Positions 8,417 through 17,108 of a stretch of 64,000 nt of DNA are shown one piece after another; position 1 is the first letter of the stretch, and every line of letters begins with the position of its first letter. Source of the DNA: Chryseobacterium sp. KACC 21268 (GTDB lineage Bacteria; Bacteroidota; Bacteroidia; Flavobacteriales; Weeksellaceae). The stretch covers positions 3,844,001 through 3,908,000 of the forward strand of contig CP117875.1 in assembly GCA_028736075.1 (NCBI GenBank), in the 5' to 3' direction. A program made the position numbers and the translations under genes. The notes beneath the pieces were generated by a model. That model was not told the DNA's origin, ran no database searches, and saw only the letters and a program-made list of their open reading frames with translations.

Positions 8417-10561
8417 TTATTGTTTTATCAGATTCTTACTGAAACTGTCATTCGCTGTTTTGATTTTCACCACATAGTTTCCGGTTTTAAGTCTAGAAAC
8501 ATCAAAAGTATTTTTAGACAAACTATCAGCATCAAATTGCTTCACCAATTTTCCAGAAATATCATAGACTTCAACTGAATTAATTTTTGCAATTCCTTTC
8601 AGCGTAAAATGATTTTTCACCGGATTTGGCGATAATGCGATATCTTTAGAATTAGCAACATCACTTACTGCTAGTGCTGTACAGCTAAAGTTTGCTTTGA
8701 AACCAGGTCTTGTCTGTCCAGTAGTAGATCTAAAAGTAATTGTAATTGCACCACTCTCGTGAGTAGATTCGTAGTCATTAGGAATATTGGATCCTGTCAA
8801 CCTTGCTGCACCAGTAAACACTGGAGAAGCTGCAGTTCCATTTCTAATCGTGATGTAATCATTCTCATTCAAATCAAAATCGGTAAAAGATATTTTCAGT
8901 TTTTGTGTAGGATCATTTGGATAAAAAGTTTTTGTCCAGTTTTCATTAATAGAATAATTGGCATCTGCCCCACCCGTATCTGTGATTGCTTTTCCACACC
9001 AGTTATCGCCTGTTAAAACAACAAGTGATCTTTGGTACAACGGTGAACAGTCTGTACCAACTTCAACTTTGTAAAAAATATTTGGCGACAAACCTGTGAT
9101 GCTAATTACTTTTGCCGAAGAGATTCCTGATTTCACAATTGTTCCATCTGTTGTTGAAACTCTGTACTTCCAGGAGGTAGATGTATTGTCTGTAAGTGTA
9201 ACCGTGATGGCGTTTTCTGTTGCATTAGTCAAAGTCATATTAGTCAAGGTGACATCACAAGATTTGGAACAATCACCACTCATACAAGCTTTGGAATCAA
9301 TGGTTTCTCTGATCAGATCACCAGGCTGCTCACCAAATCCATTAGCGAAACTAATTCCTACTGAATTGACCAAATGACAATAACTCATAATAGTTCCTTT
9401 GGTCGTTGTAGGAAGTGGTCCATCACAACCTTCATCTGCACCAGCTGCCGGTCCGCAACCATCGATGGCTGTATTGTTTCCATTCCAAGCACAAGCGTGG
9501 GTGTGAGGCGAACCTAAATTGTGGCCTAGCTCATGCGTCATAGCTTCGATATTCCAAGAATAAGTCGGCACGGCAATATTTTGAGAGTTGACACCACAAT
9601 AAGAATACTTATTTACGGTACAAAGCGCATTAACCCAAGCCACACTCGTAGTAGCAGGATTCCTCAAAAGCTGACCAAGATCTCCGTTGAAAGTAGGTCT
9701 TGCCGCTTTGAATTGATTAAGGATTCCGCTTGGTGTTCCAGAATATGGATCAGTAGTAGTCCAAACAAAAACTTCACTGATTGCCACATTTACATTTTCG
9801 TTATCATATAAAGTTTTCACATTATTGAATAAAGCTGTTACCCAAGCCGTTGTTGCAGAGACACTAGATCCATTTTGAGTATAAGGACCATAGCCCACTT
9901 CGAAGTAAATTCTCACGCAGTTGGCAGTTAGCTTAGGCGCTTGCTTTTTCGGATCAAAAGAGATTTTGTTTGATGTATTCTCAGGAAGTTCTTCAGCGCT
10001 GCAGGAGAACGGGTTTTTAGCTTTTAATTTATAATCACTGTACGATACAAAATCCTGCGAACTTTTGGTTTTTCCCAGAACGATGTTTCCAAAACGATCG
10101 CCAGAAGCCACTCCTACAACATCATTGTCGAAAAAGCTGAAAGCGACAACGGACTTGTTATCGCCCTTAATAATTCCTTGGTAATAAACACCAGGCATGT
10201 AGGCCTTATCACCTTTATCTGTGCTTACTTTGAAATCATTGGTGAAAATATTATTTTTAACCAATTCTACCGTAATATCAGTACCTTCGAATGGAAAGGT
10301 AAGTTCCAATGCTTCTGGTTTTTCATTCACAATGGTCTGTAATTCGGAAGGTTTGAGTTGCATTACTGTAACATCTGCTGCTTCATTTTTATAAATATTA
10401 GCATTCTTCGAAGTTACATCTCTTGTAAAGGGATTAAACTTTACAAAACTTTTGTTTTTGGATTTTTGGTCTGCTACTTTTTGCGCTATTGGTTTCAGGT
10501 TTTGTGAAAATCCTAAAATAACCATAGAAACAGAAAATAACAGTTGTAAAATTCTCTTCAT
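8417..10561 (-). CDS. secreted reprolysin-like zinc metalloprotease with T9SS sorting tail
   Basis: Extracellular protease. The 714-residue protein has a signal peptide (MKRILQLLFSVSMVILGFSQ), a propeptide-like region to about 190, a reprolysin/M12B-type catalytic domain with MTHELGHNLGSPHTHAC (zinc motif HExxHxxxxxH, first His near residue 342) and a downstream Met-turn-like GTIMSYCH, then a fibronectin type III-like repeat (VTLTNMTLTNATENAITVTL), a CUB-like domain, and a C-terminal type A sorting domain (SPNPVKNHFTLKG ... GNYVVKIKT). The frame is open further upstream to 10627, but ATG 10561 directly precedes the signal sequence. It is a paralogue of the next gene, with the same domain order. 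Confident in class; substrates unknown. Confidence 0.92.
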   Translation of the reverse strand: MKRILQLLFSVSMVILGFSQNLKPIAQKVADQKSKNKSFVKFNPFTRDVTSKNANIYKNEAADVTVMQLKPSELQTIVNEKPEALELTFPFEGTDITVELVKNNIFTNDFKVSTDKGDKAYMPGVYYQGIIKGDNKSVVAFSFFDNDVVGVASGDRFGNIVLGKTKSSQDFVSYSDYKLKAKNPFSCSAEELPENTSNKISFDPKKQAPKLTANCVRIYFEVGYGPYTQNGSSVSATTAWVTALFNNVKTLYDNENVNVAISEVFVWTTTDPYSGTPSGILNQFKAARPTFNGDLGQLLRNPATTSVAWVNALCTVNKYSYCGVNSQNIAVPTYSWNIEAMTHELGHNLGSPHTHACAWNGNNTAIDGCGPAAGADEGCDGPLPTTTKGTIMSYCHLVNSVGISFANGFGEQPGDLIRETIDSKACMSGDCSKSCDVTLTNMTLTNATENAITVTLTDNTSTSWKYRVSTTDGTIVKSGISSAKVISITGLSPNIFYKVEVGTDCSPLYQRSLVVLTGDNWCGKAITDTGGADANYSINENWTKTFYPNDPTQKLKISFTDFDLNENDYITIRNGTAASPVFTGAARLTGSNIPNDYESTHESGAITITFRSTTGQTRPGFKANFSCTALAVSDVANSKDIALSPNPVKNHFTLKGIAKINSVEVYDISGKLVKQFDADSLSKNTFDVSRLKTGNYVVKIKTANDSFSKNLIKQ

Positions 10562-10736
10562 AATTATATCATTAAATTTATGATACAAAAAAAGCGTTTT
10601 TTTATCAGAATTCATTTCATAATTCAAATTTTAACTATTTTACAATAATTAAAATATTACTACAAAATCGATTTTTATTCTACATTTTCAGAAAATTATT
10701 TTAATTATATTTGAATTTCACCACAATCATTCAAAA

Positions 10737-10768
10737 AAAATAGCCAAAAGTAAATTTTTGGCTATTTT
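10737..10768 (-). terminator. rho-independent terminator of the upstream metalloprotease
   Basis: AATAGCCAAAA / TTTTGGCTATT stem with A-run and T-run on either side, 18 bases after the stop of the 10786-12936 gene. It separates the two paralogous protease genes transcriptionally. Confidence 0.85.
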
Positions 10769-10785
10769 TTATTAGTAAAGAATTT

Positions 10786-12936
10786 TTATTCTTTAATAAT
10801 TTTCTTACTCACAGTTTCTTTATCTGTTTTAATCATAATGACATAATTGCCAGTTTTCAACTTAGAAACATTGTAATTATTCTCAGATATAGAGTTAGTT
10901 TCAAATGTTTTAATCAATTTCCCAGAATTATCAAAAACCTTCACAGATTCTATTTTACCATTTCCTTGGATCCTGAAGTTACTTTTAACAGGATTTGGAG
11001 AAACAGACATTTCTTTTGAATTCGACAAATCGTCAACAGCCAAAACAGCACAACTCAAATTAGCTTTGAATCCTTTTGCCGTAACACCTCCATCCGAGCG
11101 GAATGTGATTGTAATTGCTCCTGTCGCATGAGTCGATTGGTAAGAACCCGGTAATGTAGTACCCGACAAATTGGTAGCACCAGAAAAGGCTGGAGAATTT
11201 GCAATTCCATTTCTAATAGTTAAGAAATCATAACCTTCTTCCAGATCAAATTCCTCAAAAGTCATCTTCAGTTTTTGATTTTCGCTATTTGGGTAAAAAG
11301 TCTTGGTCCAGGTTTCATTATCTGTGTAGTTTGCAGTTTCCCCGCCAGAATCTGTCACAGTTTTCCCACACCAGTCATCTTCAGTTAAGAAAATCTGACT
11401 TTTTTGAAAAGCTCCGGAACAATCTGTCCCTACCTCAAATTTATAGAAAGTGTTTGGAGAAAGACCTGTTACAGTAACTACTTTTGTGTCTGCAGACCCT
11501 GATTTGATCACAGAACCATCCATTTTGATCACTCTATATTTCCATTGCGTAGATACTGCATCCGTAATTGTAGCTGTGACATTAGTTTTAGTAATGTTGC
11601 TGACCGCCAAGGTACTTACGGTAATAGCACAAGCCGTAGTACAATCCACACCTAAACAAGCCTTGGAGTCTACAGTCTGTCTGATCAGCTCACCTGGCTG
11701 TTCTCCAAAACCTGAAGATAAATTGATCCCAACAGAGGTCAGGTGACAGTAGCTCATTATTGTTCCGCCAGCACTTGGGATCGGACCTACAAGATCACAA
11801 CCTGTCTCAGGATATCCTGCTACCGCTCCACAACCGTCAATAGGTGTATTATCACCATTCCATGCGCAAGCGTGCGTGTGAGGAGAACCTAGGGAATGTC
11901 CCATCTCGTGAGTCATTGCCATAATGGTCCAGGAATATGTTGGAACATTATTATAAGTCATATTAATCCCGGAATATGCATATTTATAAGTACCACACAA
12001 AGAGTTTAGGTAGGCAACACTTGTCGTAGATGGATAGTTTACCAAATGGGCGAGATCACCATCAAACGTAGGCCTGTTGGTTCTGAATGCTGCAAGATTC
12101 TGACTGTACGTTCCGGTGTAAGGATCCGCAGTTTCCCATACAAAAATGGTTTTGAGAGACATTTTCACACCATCATTGACGTATAAAGTATTAATATTGT
12201 TGTGAACGGCAGAAATCCAGTTGATCGTCGCCGTAACATTAGAATTATTTTGCTGGAAAGGCTTGTAACAAACTTCATAATAAACCCTTACACAAGAATT
12301 TGTAGCCTGCGGCGCTTTGGAAGTAGGTTTATAGTTTATCTTTTGTTTTTCATTTTCCATCATCTCATCCGCAGCACAGATGAATGGATTTTTCCCTGTC
12401 AGTTTCTGGTCATTGTAAACGACAAAATCTTCGGAAGCTACAGCTTTACCCAAAGTCACATTTCCAATATTAGGAGCAGATGCCACACCTATGACGTCAT
12501 CCTCAAAGAAACTGAATGCTGCCACAGATCTAGTATCACCTTTGATAATCCCACGGTAGAAAACACCTTTTTTGTAATCTGTCACCACTTTTTTATTGGT
12601 TTCTGCTTTGAAATCGTTGGAATAGATATCAACCTTCAACAGTTCTACGGTAAGTTCTCTATCCTCGAAAGGAAATGTCATTTCTATTGCTTCGGGTCTT
12701 TCGGACAAGATCGCCGATAGCTTTTTGTTGTCAAGCTTCAAAACCTTGGCGTCTCTCGCAGCCTGCTGATAAATCGCTTGCTTCCCACTGTTATCCAAAC
12801 TGAAAGGCACTACAGATTTGAAAGCAACCCGCTGAGCGTGATAATCATTAACTTCTTTGGCAATAGGTCTTAGTGCTTGTGCAAATCCTAATACACCTAA
12901 AACCAAAAACACAAACAATTGTAATCTTCTATTCAT
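10786..12936 (-). CDS. secreted reprolysin-like zinc metalloprotease, tandem paralogue
   Basis: The 716-residue protein has the same architecture as its neighbour: signal peptide (MNRRLQLFVFLVLGVLGFAQ), pro-region, catalytic domain with MTHEMGHSLGSPHTHAC (HExxHxxxxxH) and GTIMSYCH, a fibronectin-like repeat (VSTLAVSNITKTNVTATI), a CUB-like domain (DDWCGKTVTDSGGETANY), and a type A T9SS tail (SPNPVKSNFRIQG ... GNYVIMIKT). Several blocks are nearly identical between the two proteins, for example the zinc site and the GFGEQPG(D/E)LIR segment, pointing to tandem duplication. Each copy has its own terminator, and the 150-base gap leaves room for separate promoters. It is exported to the medium or cell surface by Sec and then T9SS. 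Confidence 0.92.
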   Translation of the reverse strand: MNRRLQLFVFLVLGVLGFAQALRPIAKEVNDYHAQRVAFKSVVPFSLDNSGKQAIYQQAARDAKVLKLDNKKLSAILSERPEAIEMTFPFEDRELTVELLKVDIYSNDFKAETNKKVVTDYKKGVFYRGIIKGDTRSVAAFSFFEDDVIGVASAPNIGNVTLGKAVASEDFVVYNDQKLTGKNPFICAADEMMENEKQKINYKPTSKAPQATNSCVRVYYEVCYKPFQQNNSNVTATINWISAVHNNINTLYVNDGVKMSLKTIFVWETADPYTGTYSQNLAAFRTNRPTFDGDLAHLVNYPSTTSVAYLNSLCGTYKYAYSGINMTYNNVPTYSWTIMAMTHEMGHSLGSPHTHACAWNGDNTPIDGCGAVAGYPETGCDLVGPIPSAGGTIMSYCHLTSVGINLSSGFGEQPGELIRQTVDSKACLGVDCTTACAITVSTLAVSNITKTNVTATITDAVSTQWKYRVIKMDGSVIKSGSADTKVVTVTGLSPNTFYKFEVGTDCSGAFQKSQIFLTEDDWCGKTVTDSGGETANYTDNETWTKTFYPNSENQKLKMTFEEFDLEEGYDFLTIRNGIANSPAFSGATNLSGTTLPGSYQSTHATGAITITFRSDGGVTAKGFKANLSCAVLAVDDLSNSKEMSVSPNPVKSNFRIQGNGKIESVKVFDNSGKLIKTFETNSISENNYNVSKLKTGNYVIMIKTDKETVSKKIIKE

Positions 12937-13041
12937 ACTTCTATTTTTATTTATTTAACACAAAATAAACGATTATAATCTATATTCAGTAAATAAATTT
13001 TGATTTTAACATCAATAAATCAAAACCAACTCGATACTTTC

Positions 13042-13076
13042 TTGTTTTATCTTCTATCAATAAAAAGTATCTTTGC
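13042..13076 (+). promoter_or_regulatory. Bacteroidetes-type promoter (-33 and -7) for the hemJ-like gene
   Basis: TTG at 13042-13044 and TATCTTTGC at 13068-13076 are 23 bases apart, close to the TTG-N17-23-TAnnTTTGC pattern. The start codon lies 13 bases downstream. Confidence 0.7.
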
Positions 13077-13088
13077 AAAAATTTTCCG

Positions 13089-13646
13089 ATGCTTTATTCT
13101 GTTATCAAAGCGATTCACATTATTTTTATGGTAAGTTACTTTGCTGGGATCTTCTACTTGGTAAGACTTTTTGTTTACTATAAGGATACGGATGATTTTG
13201 ATGAGGTGAAACAGGAAATCCTTAGAAATCAATACATCTTTATGGCCGTCAGACTTTGGAATATCATCACCGTCCCTGCCGGAATATTGATGCTACTTTC
13301 TGGATTGACCATGATCTTCCTGAATTCTGGATTGATGAAAACGCCTTGGTTCCATTTGAAACTGACATTTTTGGTCGGATTGGGAATCTATCATTTCTGG
13401 TGCTGGAAAAAAGTCAAGGAACTCAAAAAACTGAATGGCAATATTTTACCGACAAGCAATATCAAACTTCGGCAGTTCAATGAGATTGCAACGTTTATTT
13501 TATTTGCCGTGGTTTTTACAGTAATCCTTAAATATTACGTTCTAGAATATTGGTGGCAATTGATCTTAGGATTCTTCGGTATTATATTGTTAATTACTTC
13601 CATTGTAAAACTGGTCAATCGAAATAAGACAAAAGGACCAAAATAA
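13089..13646 (+). CDS. hemJ: HemJ / CopD-like membrane protein (UPF0093)
   Basis: Integral membrane protein of the HemJ group, which oxidises protoporphyrinogen IX to protoporphyrin IX in heme synthesis. The 185 residues form about five hydrophobic segments. The N-terminal KAIHIIFMVSYFAGIFYLVRLFVYY matches the HemJ signature (Lys-x-x-His ... FAG-x-FYL-x-R), and MAVRLWNIITVPAGILMLLSG and PWFHLKLTFLVGLGIYHFW match its later helices, with conserved His, Arg and Lys present. The C-terminus continues with an extra hydrophobic segment ending in a basic tail. The gene precedes gldF on the same strand with a 53-base gap. A generic CopD label is the alternative, but the His/Arg/Lys pattern favours HemJ. 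Confidence 0.8.
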   Translation: MLYSVIKAIHIIFMVSYFAGIFYLVRLFVYYKDTDDFDEVKQEILRNQYIFMAVRLWNIITVPAGILMLLSGLTMIFLNSGLMKTPWFHLKLTFLVGLGIYHFWCWKKVKELKKLNGNILPTSNIKLRQFNEIATFILFAVVFTVILKYYVLEYWWQLILGFFGIILLITSIVKLVNRNKTKGPK

Positions 13647-13699
13647 AAGCATCAAGAATAAAACCCATCAACTATAAACCATCAACTGACAACTAAATT

Positions 13700-14428
13700 A
13701 TGATTGCAATATTCAAAAAAGAACTTTGGAATTTTTTCGGAAACTGGAGCGCGTGGATCATCATCGCTGCCTTCAGTGTCATCTCTGCACTTTTCCTTTT
13801 CTTCTTCGAGAATGATTTTAATATTTTCGATATTGGAAGTGCAACGCTGCAAAGTTTTTTCGTGCTTTCACCTTGGCTTTTTATGTTCATCATTCCCGCA
13901 ATCAGTATGAGAACTTTGGCTGAGGAGCAACAATCTGGAACCTTGTTTTGGCTTTTTTCTCAACCTGTGAAGATCACGGAGATCGTTGGTGGAAAATTCC
14001 TTTCTGTTTGGTTGGTTGGGGTTTTATGTCTATTGCCATCGTTGATTTATTATTACACCGTTTACATTTTGGGTGTTCCGGAAGGCAATATTGATGGAAG
14101 TATGACCTTCGGAAGTTATATTGGCTTGATCATTTTGATTGCTACTTTTTCCGCAGTCGGGATCTTGGCTTCATCGCTTTCACCTAATCAAATCACGGCT
14201 TATCTTTTGGGCGTTTTCATTTGTTTTATTTCATATTTCGGGATCGAGCAATTGGCCAGTTACAAATTATTGGGAAGCGCAGATTACATTTTGCAAAATA
14301 TTGGATTCTACCAACACTTTTTAGCGTTCACCAGAGGACAGATCGATACGAGAGATGTTTTTTACTTTCTCTTCGTGATATTCTTGGGATTGGGATTGGC
14401 GAGTTGGTTTGTCTGGAAAAAGAAGTAA
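13700..14428 (+). CDS. gldF: gliding motility ABC transporter permease GldF
   Basis: Six-helix permease of the GldAFG ABC transporter needed for gliding motility in Flavobacteriia. The 242-residue protein starts MIAIFKKELWNFFGNWSAW and contains PWLFMFIIPAISMRTLAEEQQSGTLFWLFSQPV, the ABC-2 coupling region, then helices around GGKFLSVWLVGVLCLLPSL, IGLIILIATFSAVGI and the C-terminal FLFVIFLGLGLASW. It is followed by gldG in the usual order. The gldA ATPase is not in this window. An ATCAACTGACAACTAA-like leader precedes the start, and a related leader precedes gldG. Confidence 0.92.
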   Translation: MIAIFKKELWNFFGNWSAWIIIAAFSVISALFLFFFENDFNIFDIGSATLQSFFVLSPWLFMFIIPAISMRTLAEEQQSGTLFWLFSQPVKITEIVGGKFLSVWLVGVLCLLPSLIYYYTVYILGVPEGNIDGSMTFGSYIGLIILIATFSAVGILASSLSPNQITAYLLGVFICFISYFGIEQLASYKLLGSADYILQNIGFYQHFLAFTRGQIDTRDVFYFLFVIFLGLGLASWFVWKKK

Positions 14429-14465
14429 GGAAAGAATCAAGAATAATGAGTTAAGACTTTATACA

Positions 14466-14556
14466 TAGAATCTGCAGCCCGGCTTGAGTGAACTCTTCGA
14501 GAGCCTCAGAGTAACAGTTTGGGAACGGAAGACGGATAAAGCTGCCCAAATAATAA
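14466..14556 (+). repeat. dispersed hairpin repeat R, copy 3, between gldF and gldG
   Basis: Begins GAATCTGCAGCCCGGCTTGAG and ends GGAAGACGGATAAAGCTGCCC. It has the same ends as the copies at 54221 and 47815, but the central stem differs. It lies inside an expected gldF-gldG operon. Confidence 0.8.
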
Positions 14557-14605
14557 AAAAAAGAAAATCCATCAACAGACAATTAACAACTGTCAACTAA
14601 TCAAG

Positions 14606-16264
14606 ATGAATAAAAAAAATAAAATCACCCTTATCATTATCACTGTTCTTCTCATCATCGGGATGAGCGGATTGGTTTACAAACGTTTCGATCTGACGGC
14701 GGAAAAACGATACACGCTTTCGGACTCCACCATCAAAGTTTTGGAAAGCGTGAACAAACCGATGACGATAGAAGTCTATCTGGATGGCGATTTCCCAGCT
14801 TCCTTCAAGCAGCTTCAGAATGAGACCAAGTTTATGTTGGACGAATTCCGAAAAATCAATCCGAAGATCGATTACAAATTCCGTGACCCGATTGCAGAGA
14901 AAATCCCGCAAGATACTTTGGCCGGAATGGGAATGCAACCTTCGATCCTTCCGGATATGAAAGATGGAAAGATCTCCGAGATCGTGATGTTTCCTTACGC
15001 CGCGATCAAATACAATGGCTACGGAACTTCGGTGCCACTCATCATTCAGCAATCTGGAATCGATGCATCGACTCAACTCAACAAATCGATTGAAAATCTG
15101 GAATACAATTTTGCCTCGACCATCAAAGGAATGACGGAAGAAACAGCTAAGAATATTGGATTTTTGGTGAATCAGCAGGAACTGAGTCCAGATGAATTCC
15201 GAGGATTTTTGGATGTTGCGATGGAAAATTACAATGTTGGCCCCGTGATTCCGGAAAACAAGACCGAATTGTCTTTGGCCGATGTTCCGAAACTGAAACA
15301 AATGGATGCGCTCGTCATCGCAAAGCCTAGAAAAGCTTTTACCGATGGCGAAAAAGTCATTCTTGACCAATACATTATGAATGGCGGAAAAACCCTTTGG
15401 ATGATTGATGCTGTGAATGCCGAAATGGACACACTTTTCCAGGCGAAGAAAATAATGGCTTATCCGCTAGACCTCAACCTGACGGATTTTATGTTCAACT
15501 ATGGATTGAGAATCAATCCTGCTTTGACGAAGGATATGAAAAAATCCGCTTTGATCAGGATTGTTTCGGGCGAAGTAGCTGGTAATCCGCAATACAGCAG
15601 TTTTCTATGGCCTTATTTTCCGTTGGGAATATCAGAAACAAAGAACCCGATTACGAAAAACATTAATCCTGTAAAATTTGAATTCCCGACTTCTATTGAT
15701 ACCTTGGGAAGACCAAATATCAAGACCAAAGTTCTGTTCGAATCGAGCGAAAGAACCATTAGCAAAACGGTTCCTAATTATGTGGCTTTGTCCGAAATCG
15801 TGCGCGCAGACAGCATCGGTGAGATGGAACGTCCTACGCCACCGAAAATCTTCGCCGTGGCTTTGGAAGGGAAATTCAGTTCAGCTTATGCGACGAGAAG
15901 TGAGAAAAATACTTATCCAGGCTTCAAAGCTCAAAGCGCAGAAAACAAAATGCTCGTAATTGCCGACGGTGACATTGCAAGAAACCAGATCTGGAAAGGA
16001 AAACCGCTCCCTCTGGGTGAAGATCTACTAACAAAAGAACATTACGGAAATGCGCAATTCCTAAGAAATGCCTTGGATTATCTTTTGGACGACAGCAATA
16101 TGATGGAACTCCGCAACAGATCCATCGAAATCCGTTTGCTGGACAGAGAACGTGTGGACGAAGAACGCTCGAAATGGCAATGGATCAATCTGCTTTTACC
16201 ATTGGGGATTTTGGGAGTTTTAGGTGCTGGATTTTATTTTATGAGGAAGAAGAGATTTTCGTAA
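14606..16264 (+). CDS. gldG: gliding motility-associated ABC transporter substrate-binding protein GldG
   Basis: Membrane-anchored partner of GldF. The 552-residue protein has an N-terminal transmembrane segment (ITLIIITVLLIIGMSGLVY, about 7-25), a long soluble domain of the ABC-type uncharacterised transport/GldG family (RFDLTAEKRYTLSDSTIKVLESVNKPMTIEVYLDGDFPASF; a dehydratase-like GATase fold with GGKTLWMIDAVN), and a C-terminal transmembrane segment (WINLLLPLGILGVLGAGFYF) followed by MRKKRFS. NIGFLVNQQELSPDEFRGF and DALVIAKPRKAFTDGEK are family blocks. Its order after gldF supports the name. The 177-base spacer from gldF holds repeat R copy 3, so co-transcription would place that hairpin in the message. 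Confidence 0.9.
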   Translation: MNKKNKITLIIITVLLIIGMSGLVYKRFDLTAEKRYTLSDSTIKVLESVNKPMTIEVYLDGDFPASFKQLQNETKFMLDEFRKINPKIDYKFRDPIAEKIPQDTLAGMGMQPSILPDMKDGKISEIVMFPYAAIKYNGYGTSVPLIIQQSGIDASTQLNKSIENLEYNFASTIKGMTEETAKNIGFLVNQQELSPDEFRGFLDVAMENYNVGPVIPENKTELSLADVPKLKQMDALVIAKPRKAFTDGEKVILDQYIMNGGKTLWMIDAVNAEMDTLFQAKKIMAYPLDLNLTDFMFNYGLRINPALTKDMKKSALIRIVSGEVAGNPQYSSFLWPYFPLGISETKNPITKNINPVKFEFPTSIDTLGRPNIKTKVLFESSERTISKTVPNYVALSEIVRADSIGEMERPTPPKIFAVALEGKFSSAYATRSEKNTYPGFKAQSAENKMLVIADGDIARNQIWKGKPLPLGEDLLTKEHYGNAQFLRNALDYLLDDSNMMELRNRSIEIRLLDRERVDEERSKWQWINLLLPLGILGVLGAGFYFMRKKRFS

Positions 16265-16317
16265 GAATTAATTTCATTTCCTAATGTTACTCACAACATT
16301 GTAAATACCTTCATAAA

Positions 16318-17040
16318 ATGAAAATCCCAACAATTCACGGATACATTGACAGAAGAATTTTAATCAACTTCACAGCTGACCCAAAAGTAGTTGAGAAAAT
16401 CATCCCATTTCCATTCAGACCAAAACTTTATAAGGAAAAAGCAATCGTTGGAATTTGTTTAATAAGATTAAAACACATTAAACCAAAAGGACTTCCTGAC
16501 TTTCTTGGAGTGAACTCAGAAAATGGCGCTCACAGAATTGCCGTAGAATGGGACGAAAATGGAGAGACCAAATCTGGAGTTTACATTCCACGGCGAGACA
16601 CTTCACTTAAACTAAATACTCTTGTTGGCGGACGAATATTCCCTGGGAAACATTACCAAGCAAAATTCAATGTCAATGAAAACAACGGAAATTATCATAT
16701 TGACTTTAAAAGTTCTGATGAGACCGAAATTTTACTTGATGCTTCTGAGACAAATGTGTTTAATGACAATTCAATTTTTGAAACATTAAATAATGTTTCC
16801 GATTTTTTTGAAAAGGGAGATCTTGGTTATTCTCCAAACCACAACAAATTCGAAGGACTGAGATTGAAAGCTTATCACTGGGAAGTTCGACCACTTGATA
16901 TAAAAAATGTAAGATCATCTTTTTTTGAGAATGAAGAACTTTTCCCAGAAGGTTCAGTGACTTTTGACAACGCTTTGCTGATGACAAATATTGAGCACGA
17001 ATGGAAAAGCGAAACAGACAAATATAAAGAACCAATGTAA
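16318..17040 (+). CDS. DUF2071 family protein
   Basis: A 240-residue soluble protein resembling the DUF2071/acetoacetate-decarboxylase-like fold: IHGYIDRRILINFTADPKVVEKIIPFPFRP at the N-terminus, then VGICLIRLKHIKPKGLP, VYIPRRDTSL (conserved in the family) and GGRIFPGKHY. No enzyme activity is established for this group as far as I know. It starts 53 bases after gldG on the same strand without a visible terminator, and lnt follows after 68 bases. No functional link to gliding is apparent. Family assignment is good; function unknown. Confidence 0.75.
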   Translation: MKIPTIHGYIDRRILINFTADPKVVEKIIPFPFRPKLYKEKAIVGICLIRLKHIKPKGLPDFLGVNSENGAHRIAVEWDENGETKSGVYIPRRDTSLKLNTLVGGRIFPGKHYQAKFNVNENNGNYHIDFKSSDETEILLDASETNVFNDNSIFETLNNVSDFFEKGDLGYSPNHNKFEGLRLKAYHWEVRPLDIKNVRSSFFENEELFPEGSVTFDNALLMTNIEHEWKSETDKYKEPM

Positions 17041-17079
17041 AATGTCTGTCCTGCGCACATTTATTAACTTCAATATGAG

Positions 17080-17087
17080 TATTTTTG
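17080..17087 (+). promoter_or_regulatory. possible -7 box for lnt
   Basis: TATTTTTG lies 21 bases before ATG 17109 and overlaps the alternative start at 17085. No strong -33 was seen. Confidence 0.4.
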
Positions 17088-17108
17088 TTAAATCATATTT
17101 TGATAATA

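Noticed and set aside
14597-15370. Minus-strand open frame of 257 codons
   Set aside because: Antisense to gldG, which is complete and in operon order; the product is Arg/Phe/His-rich like typical shadow frames.
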